This document shows positions 7,205 through 11,353 of a stretch of DNA of 11,353 nucleotides, one piece after another; position 1 is the first letter of the stretch; each line of letters begins with the position of its first letter. Source of the DNA: JBLHRE01 sp047625765 (GTDB lineage Bacteria > Bacteroidota > Bacteroidia > Flavobacteriales > JBLHRE01); NCBI GenBank assembly GCA_047625765.1, contig JBLHRE010000049.1, forward strand, positions 1-11,353, given 5' to 3'. A model generated the notes under the pieces. It did not search any database, was not told the origin of the DNA, and was given only the letters and a program-made list of their open reading frames with translations. A program made the position numbers and the translations under genes.

Positions 7205-8050
7205 ATGAAGGTATTTTCCAGTAAAACAGAATTAAAAAAGGCTTTATCTACACTTGCCGTAGGTGGAAAGTCCGTAGCGTTGGTGCCAACTATGGGGGCT
7301 TTGCACAACGGTCATTTGGCTTTAGTTTATATGGCTAGAGAGAAGGCAGACATTGTTGTATGCAGCATTTTTGTTAATCCTACGCAGTTTAACAACTCCA
7401 ATGATTTGAAGAAATATCCTAGAACGATAGCGGATGATCTTCAGAAATTAGAGAGTGTTAGGTGTGATTTTGTTTTTGTCCCAAGTGTTGATGAGATTTA
7501 TCCTTATGGACCTATAAGTCAAAAATATGATTTAGGTGTTTTGGATAAAGTAATGGAAGGTGAATTTAGGCCAGGACATTTTGATGGAGTTGCTACCGTT
7601 GTTTCTCGTTTGTTTGATTTGGTTGAGCCTAATATTGCAATATTTGGTGATAAGGATTTTCAGCAGGTAGCTGTAATTAAACGAATGGTGGAGCTAGATC
7701 AACATAAAGTGGAAATAATTGCAAGCCCAATTATTCGTGAAGAAAGCGGACTTGCTATGAGTTCTAGAAATACCCGATTGAGTGTTGAGAGGCGTAACAT
7801 GGCCGATTGCATATACCAGGCATTGCATTGGGTCAAAAATTATTGGAAAGAATTCACTCCAGAAGCATTGTCTCAAGAGCTAATAAATAGAATAAATTCC
7901 AATGCTGGATTTGAAGTGGAATATGCAGTATTTTGTGATGCTGAGAGTTTAGAGCCAGTAAGTAATTGGGAGGATGCCAAGCATGTGCAGTTATGCGTTG
8001 TTGTTTATTGCGAAGAAGTAAGACTATTAGACAATCTATCTATATTTTAA
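7205..8050 (+). CDS. panC: Pantothenate synthetase
   Basis: PanC joins pantoate and beta-alanine with ATP to give pantothenate, via a pantoyl-adenylate intermediate, in the cytoplasm. The 281-residue product is standard length (283 in E. coli). It has the nucleotidyltransferase signature PTMGALHNGH at 28-37 (HxGH = H34/H37), NPTQF at 58-62, RPGHFDGV at 122-129, GDKDFQQ at 148-154 with K150 and D151, and the KMSKS-equivalent MSSRN at 185-189. All expected ATP- and pantoate-binding positions are present, so it should be active. ATG at 7205 gives the family-length N-terminus. An in-frame TTG at 7193 would add four residues but lies almost at the predicted transcription start. It is the first gene of the plus-strand operon and is directly followed by panD, which supplies its beta-alanine. 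Confidence 0.97.
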   Translation: MKVFSSKTELKKALSTLAVGGKSVALVPTMGALHNGHLALVYMAREKADIVVCSIFVNPTQFNNSNDLKKYPRTIADDLQKLESVRCDFVFVPSVDEIYPYGPISQKYDLGVLDKVMEGEFRPGHFDGVATVVSRLFDLVEPNIAIFGDKDFQQVAVIKRMVELDQHKVEIIASPIIREESGLAMSSRNTRLSVERRNMADCIYQALHWVKNYWKEFTPEALSQELINRINSNAGFEVEYAVFCDAESLEPVSNWEDAKHVQLCVVVYCEEVRLLDNLSIF

Positions 8051-8051
8051 T

Positions 8052-8059
8052 TAATTTTG
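8052..8059 (+). promoter_or_regulatory. TANNTTTG-like box immediately before panD
   Basis: TAATTTTG matches the -7 consensus and ends only 4 nt before the panD ATG. If used, transcription would begin at or next to the A of the start codon and give a leaderless mRNA. No TTG is present around the -33 position and the region is AT-rich, so this may be chance. Confidence 0.25.
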
Positions 8060-8063
8060 CACG

Positions 8064-8414
8064 ATGCAAATTGAAGTATTAAAATCCAAAATCCACCGTG
8101 TAAAAATTACTGGTGCAGACCTAGATTATGTTGGGAGCATTACCATCGATGAAGATCTTTTGGATGCTGCTAATATGATAGAAGGAGAGAAGGTTCATAT
8201 TGTTAATGTTAACAATGGCGAGCGTTTAGAAACCTATATTATTAAGGGAATTCGTGGGTCTGGAGAAATTTGCATGAATGGACCTGCAGCACGAAAAGTG
8301 CAAAAAGGCGACATCGTAATTATTATCTCATACGCACAATTAGAATTCGAAGAGGCGAAGGAATTTAATCCTTCCGTAATTTTCCCGAACGAGACCAATA
8401 ATTCTTTGAACTAA
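8064..8414 (+). CDS. panD: Aspartate 1-decarboxylase, pyruvoyl-dependent
   Basis: PanD decarboxylates L-aspartate to beta-alanine, the co-substrate of PanC. The 116-residue proenzyme cleaves itself between Gly24 and Ser25, seen here in DYVGSITID, and Ser25 becomes the pyruvoyl cofactor. Other known functional positions match E. coli numbering exactly: R54, Y58 in RLETY, and N72 in MNGPAA. The GDIVIIISY segment is the conserved C-terminal strand. The length is normal, with a short variable acidic tail. It starts 13 nt after panC and ends 4 nt before the next gene, so it sits inside the operon. Maturation may or may not need a PanZ/PanM-type factor; none is visible nearby. Confidence 0.97.
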   Translation: MQIEVLKSKIHRVKITGADLDYVGSITIDEDLLDAANMIEGEKVHIVNVNNGERLETYIIKGIRGSGEICMNGPAARKVQKGDIVIIISYAQLEFEEAKEFNPSVIFPNETNNSLN

Positions 8415-8418
8415 TCCT

Positions 8419-9435
8419 TTGAAAAAGAAAATCATCAATTCGATTAAATATATGGCCTTCCTTGCGGTTGGTCTTTTGTTGTTATACTTAGCATTTAGGG
8501 GAGTTGATTTAGAGGAAATGTCAACCTCTTTAAAAGAAGCTGATTATTTTTATGTGGTAATTTCTATACTAATGGGGTTTGCGGCATTTATTAGCCGTGG
8601 AGTGCGCTGGGTGATTTTAATCAATTCTTTAGGATATAAATCTTCTAAAGTAAACTGTGTATCTGCGGTTAGCCTAGGTTATTTAGCAAATTTGGCTATT
8701 CCCAGAATTGGCGAAATCACTAGATGTACTTCCTTAAATCAGGTAGAAGACATTCCGGTAAATAAATTATTTGGGACAATACTTTTAGAGCGAGCCATTG
8801 ATATGATTATTCTTCTTGGCTTGGTGAGCTCTGCTTTTATACTACAGTTCGATAAAATCTCCTTGTTTTTCGAAGAGGCCTTAGGTGCAGAAGGTGGAGA
8901 ATCTTCAAATGTAAAATTTTATATCCTTGGAGTTGGAGTGCTTGGACTTTTGGGCTTGTTTTTACTAAGAAACCTATTTAAAAAACTTCCGTTGTACGGT
9001 AAGGTGTTAGGTTTCTTGATAGGATTGAAAGAAGGATTTCAATCCATTTCTACAATGGAACGCAAATGGTCGTTTTGGTTGCATACTGTATTTATTTGGG
9101 TAATGTATTTTAGCATGACCTTTGTTTGTATTTATGCACTTCCAGAAACTTCGCATTTAACCATGGCCGATGGCATTATTCTGATGGTAGCAGGCGGATT
9201 GGGAATGGTTGTGCCTGCACAAGGCGGAATAGGATCTTACCATTATGCTATAGTTTTAGGAATGGTAACCTTGGGCATCCCCAAAGAATCGGGAGTTGGT
9301 TTAGCCTATGCAACTATGGTGCATGCAGCCCAAACATTAATGATCTTAGTTACCGGTGGTCTTGCTGTACTATTGCTATATTTAGCACGTAGAAAAAAAG
9401 CAAGAAATGAAGCCATTGCAAATACTGGAATCTAA
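8419..9435 (+). CDS. Lysylphosphatidylglycerol-synthase-TM/UPF0104 family membrane protein
   Basis: This 338-residue inner-membrane protein has about eight hydrophobic segments (approximately 11-27, 42-58, 80-95, 124-143, 167-184, 220-241, 250-285, 299-323) and a basic C-terminus. Two family motifs are clear: GYLANLAIPRIGEITR at 87-102 and PAQGGIGSYHY at 266-276, matching the membrane domain shared by MprF flippase regions and YbhN-type proteins. The soluble MprF transferase domain is absent, so lipid aminoacylation is not expected; lipid or lipid-linked substrate movement is a guess. The start is TTG at 8419, 4 nt after the panD stop. It gives the usual basic MKKKIINSIKYM leader, whereas the first ATG (8452) would cut into the first membrane segment. 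The gene overlaps the next by 29 nt. Context with a heptose-nucleotide enzyme suggests an envelope role, without proof. Confidence 0.88.
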   Translation: MKKKIINSIKYMAFLAVGLLLLYLAFRGVDLEEMSTSLKEADYFYVVISILMGFAAFISRGVRWVILINSLGYKSSKVNCVSAVSLGYLANLAIPRIGEITRCTSLNQVEDIPVNKLFGTILLERAIDMIILLGLVSSAFILQFDKISLFFEEALGAEGGESSNVKFYILGVGVLGLLGLFLLRNLFKKLPLYGKVLGFLIGLKEGFQSISTMERKWSFWLHTVFIWVMYFSMTFVCIYALPETSHLTMADGIILMVAGGLGMVVPAQGGIGSYHYAIVLGMVTLGIPKESGVGLAYATMVHAAQTLMILVTGGLAVLLLYLARRKKARNEAIANTGI

Positions 9436-9901
9436 GATTCGCACCAGAAGTCAAGCATCAATTTTAGTACAAGAGTGGAAAAATGAAGGGCAAAAAGTCG
9501 TTTTTAGCAACGGCTGTTTCGATATCCTTCATTTGGGACATGTAGAGTATTTGGCCAAGGCCGCTGCTTTAGGTTCTAAACTAATTCTTGGCATCAATAC
9601 AGACGCTTCGGTAAGTCGTTTAAAAGGTCCTAGCCGACCAATAAATCCTGAGATGGCCCGTGCAAAACTATTGGCTGCACTCTCTTTTGTGGATGCAGTG
9701 GTACTTTTCGATGAAGAAACTCCTTTAGATTTGATAACATCCTTAGTTCCAAATGTATTGGTAAAAGGAAATGACTATGCTACAAAAGATATTGTGGGAT
9801 ATGATATGGTTACTAAAAACGGAGGTACTGTAGAAACCATAGAATTAACACAAGGCTTTTCGACTACAGCAACCATTGCTAAAATGCAGAATAATGGCTA
9901 A
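9407..9901 (+). CDS. rfaE2: D-glycero-beta-D-manno-heptose 1-phosphate adenylyltransferase (HldE C-terminal type, RfaE2)
   Basis: The enzyme activates heptose-1-phosphate with ATP to give ADP-heptose for the LPS inner core, in the cytoplasm. The 164-residue product is a stand-alone cytidylyltransferase-like domain, not fused to the kinase half as in E. coli HldE. It shows FSNGCFDILHLGH at 33-45 (HxGH = H42/H45), LKGPSRPI at 72-79, LVKGNDY at 118-124 and GFSTTATI at 150-157, in the family order and spacing. The ATG at 9407 lies inside the end of the preceding membrane-protein gene, a 29-nt overlap, and its own stop overlaps the radA start by 8 nt. Translational coupling is therefore likely. 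The kinase, isomerase and epimerase steps are not in this window. Related adenylyltransferases such as glycerol-3-phosphate types share the fold, but the KGNDY and GxSTT motifs favour RfaE2. Confidence 0.92.
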   Translation: MKPLQILESKIRTRSQASILVQEWKNEGQKVVFSNGCFDILHLGHVEYLAKAAALGSKLILGINTDASVSRLKGPSRPINPEMARAKLLAALSFVDAVVLFDEETPLDLITSLVPNVLVKGNDYATKDIVGYDMVTKNGGTVETIELTQGFSTTATIAKMQNNG

Positions 9902-11264
9902 AACCAAAACCAGTTTTTTTTGTCAGAATTGTGGCGCACAACAACCAAAATGGATGGGCCAATGCAATTCGTGTAACGAGTGGAACACCCTTGTTGAAGA
10001 AGTTGTTCAAAAAGGAACTGATGCAAAGCTGTGGAATAATTCCAGCTCTACGAGCCAACAAAGAACACGCAAACCCATTATTGTTGGCGATATTCCTTTG
10101 GATGAAGAACAAAGATGGAGTACCGGAAACGGAGAGCTAGATCGTGTGCTTGGAGGAGGATTGGTTCCGGGTTCAATGACACTTTTGGGGGGTGAGCCAG
10201 GAATTGGAAAGTCCACTTTGATGCTACAGATAGCATTAGAAATTAAGGGATTAAAAACACTTTATGTTTCTGGAGAGGAAAGCGAAAAGCAGATCAGAAT
10301 GCGTGCCGAACGTTTAGGTGCAAAAGAATCGGCCTGTTACATTTTAAACGAAACCCTTACCAAAAATATATTTGTTCAGATAGAGCAATTGCAACCCAAT
10401 GTGTTGATAATTGACTCTATACAAACCTTGCATTCGGATTTGTTGGATGCAACGCCTGGCACCATTTCCCAGATAAAAGAATGTACTGCAGAGCTTTTGC
10501 GCTTTGCAAAAGAAAGTGGTATTCCTGTTATTTTAATAGGACATATTACCAAGGATGGACAATTGGCAGGGCCAAAGGTGTTGGAGCATATGGTAGACAC
10601 TGTGCTGCAGTTCGAAGGCGATAGAAACCACATGTACCGCTTGTTACGTACCATCAAAAATAGGTTTGGTTCTACATCAGAATTGGGGATTTACGAAATG
10701 CGCAGCGAAGGCTTGCGCGAAGTAACAAACCCTTCTGAAGTACTGATTTCTAAAAAAGATGAAAATCTGAGTGGTGTTGCTATTGCAACAACTATGGAAG
10801 GAATGCGACCCATGTTGATAGAGATTCAGTCTTTAGTGAGTTCTGCAGTGTATGGAACGCCACAAAGAAGTTCGACAGGGTTTGACTTACGAAGATTAGG
10901 AATGCTTTTGGCTGTTTTGGAAAAGCGATGTGGTTTTAGGTTGGGAGCCAAAGATGTATTCTTAAACATTACAGGAGGATTAAAAGTAGACGATCCGGCC
11001 ACCGATTTAGCAGTAGTTGTTGCGGTGCTTTCCTCTTCAGAAGATATTCCGGTAGACGATAAAGCGTGCTTTGCCGCTGAGGTAGGCTTGGCAGGTGAAA
11101 TAAGACCGGTACCGAGAATTGAGCAGCGCATTTCCGAAGCTGAAAAATTAGGTTTCGACAGTATTTTCATATCGCGCCATAACAAATTACAAGGGGCGAA
11201 ATTCGGAATCAAAGTTATCCAAGTGGGGAAAGTAGAAGAGGTGTTCAAGCATTTGTTTGGGTAG
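9894..11264 (+). CDS. radA: DNA repair protein RadA
   Basis: RadA (Sms) is a RecA-like, DnaB-related ATPase that extends recombination intermediates by branch migration on DNA. The 456-residue product is family length (460 in E. coli). It opens with a C4 zinc finger (C10, C13, C24, C27), then a Walker A GEPGIGKST at 100-108, Walker B LIIDS at 171-175, and the RadA-specific KNRFG at 255-259. The C-terminal Lon-like P domain has NITGGLKVDDPATDLAVV. ATG at 9894 gives the expected MAKTKTSFFCQNCG start. An in-frame TTG at 9876 would add six residues with no family support. The start overlaps the preceding stop codon (ATGGCTAA). No hairpin with a T run is visible after the stop, so the operon may end beyond the window. 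Confidence 0.97.
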   Translation: MAKTKTSFFCQNCGAQQPKWMGQCNSCNEWNTLVEEVVQKGTDAKLWNNSSSTSQQRTRKPIIVGDIPLDEEQRWSTGNGELDRVLGGGLVPGSMTLLGGEPGIGKSTLMLQIALEIKGLKTLYVSGEESEKQIRMRAERLGAKESACYILNETLTKNIFVQIEQLQPNVLIIDSIQTLHSDLLDATPGTISQIKECTAELLRFAKESGIPVILIGHITKDGQLAGPKVLEHMVDTVLQFEGDRNHMYRLLRTIKNRFGSTSELGIYEMRSEGLREVTNPSEVLISKKDENLSGVAIATTMEGMRPMLIEIQSLVSSAVYGTPQRSSTGFDLRRLGMLLAVLEKRCGFRLGAKDVFLNITGGLKVDDPATDLAVVVAVLSSSEDIPVDDKACFAAEVGLAGEIRPVPRIEQRISEAEKLGFDSIFISRHNKLQGAKFGIKVIQVGKVEEVFKHLFG

Positions 11265-11276
11265 GAATTGTTGATT

Positions 11277-11310
11277 TTGTGCGTAGGTTAGATCTATATT
11301 GTTAGTTTTG
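11277..11310 (+). promoter_or_regulatory. Candidate promoter for a gene beyond the right edge
   Basis: After radA, TTG at 11277-11279 (within TTTTG) and TAGTTTTG at 11303-11310 form a -33/-7 pair with a 23-bp spacer. It has the same spacing and the same -7 sequence as the panC candidate. An inverted repeat TAGTTT...AAACTA (11303-11308 and 11320-11325) overlaps the -7 box. The remaining bases to 11353 hold no gene and would be leader sequence. Confidence 0.4.
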
Positions 11311-11353
11311 AACAACTTTAAACTAAATTAACCCACTAATTACAATAAAACTA

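Noticed and set aside
10826..11248. 140-codon open frame on the minus strand
   Set aside because: It is antisense to the Lon-like C-terminal domain of radA, has no promoter-like sequence, and its translation resembles low-complexity shadow sequence.

Overview
The window is a piece of a Bacteroidota chromosome, most likely from the class Flavobacteriia or a close relative. Four things point there. The base composition is moderately AT-rich. TANNTTTG-type -7 boxes replace the sigma70 TATAAT box. There are no Shine-Dalgarno sequences. The gene families include a DUF2723/GT117-type membrane protein, a DUF4270 lipoprotein and a glycogen-synthase-like protein consisting only of the N-terminal domain, next to panC. 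I see no mobile element, CRISPR array or defence system; almost everything is conserved housekeeping or envelope gene content.

Layout. 1-2459 (minus): the N-terminal 819 residues of a large multi-pass DUF2723 protein whose C-terminus lies off the left edge. 2551-2714 (plus): a compact tRNA-Gln(UUG) unit with its own promoter and terminator. 2741-3049 (plus): what looks like a decayed gene for a small secreted or outer-membrane protein, with a signal peptide and at least two frame changes. 3064-3092: a terminator hairpin serving glmS and probably active in both directions. 3094-7100 (minus): an apparent operon, transcribed as glgA-like, DUF4270 lipoprotein, glmS. 7101-7204: a 104-bp divergent promoter region. 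7205-11264 (plus): an apparent five-gene operon, panC, panD, a lysylphosphatidylglycerol-synthase-TM-type membrane protein, a heptose-1-phosphate adenylyltransferase (hldE C-terminal type) and radA. The five are separated by at most 13 nt or overlap. 11265-11353: a possible promoter for a gene beyond the right edge.

How the genes fit together. panC and panD are consecutive in coenzyme A supply (beta-alanine and pantothenate). glmS opens the hexosamine pathway to UDP-GlcNAc for peptidoglycan and LPS. The heptosyl adenylyltransferase feeds LPS inner core, and the LPG-synthase-like membrane protein and the DUF2723 protein are probably also envelope or glycan proteins. radA is a recombination branch-migration factor. 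The least understood members are the DUF4270 lipoprotein, the glgA-like half-protein with altered donor-site motifs, and the frameshifted remnant after the tRNA. These are the places where something undescribed could sit, but no strong signal of a new system is present.
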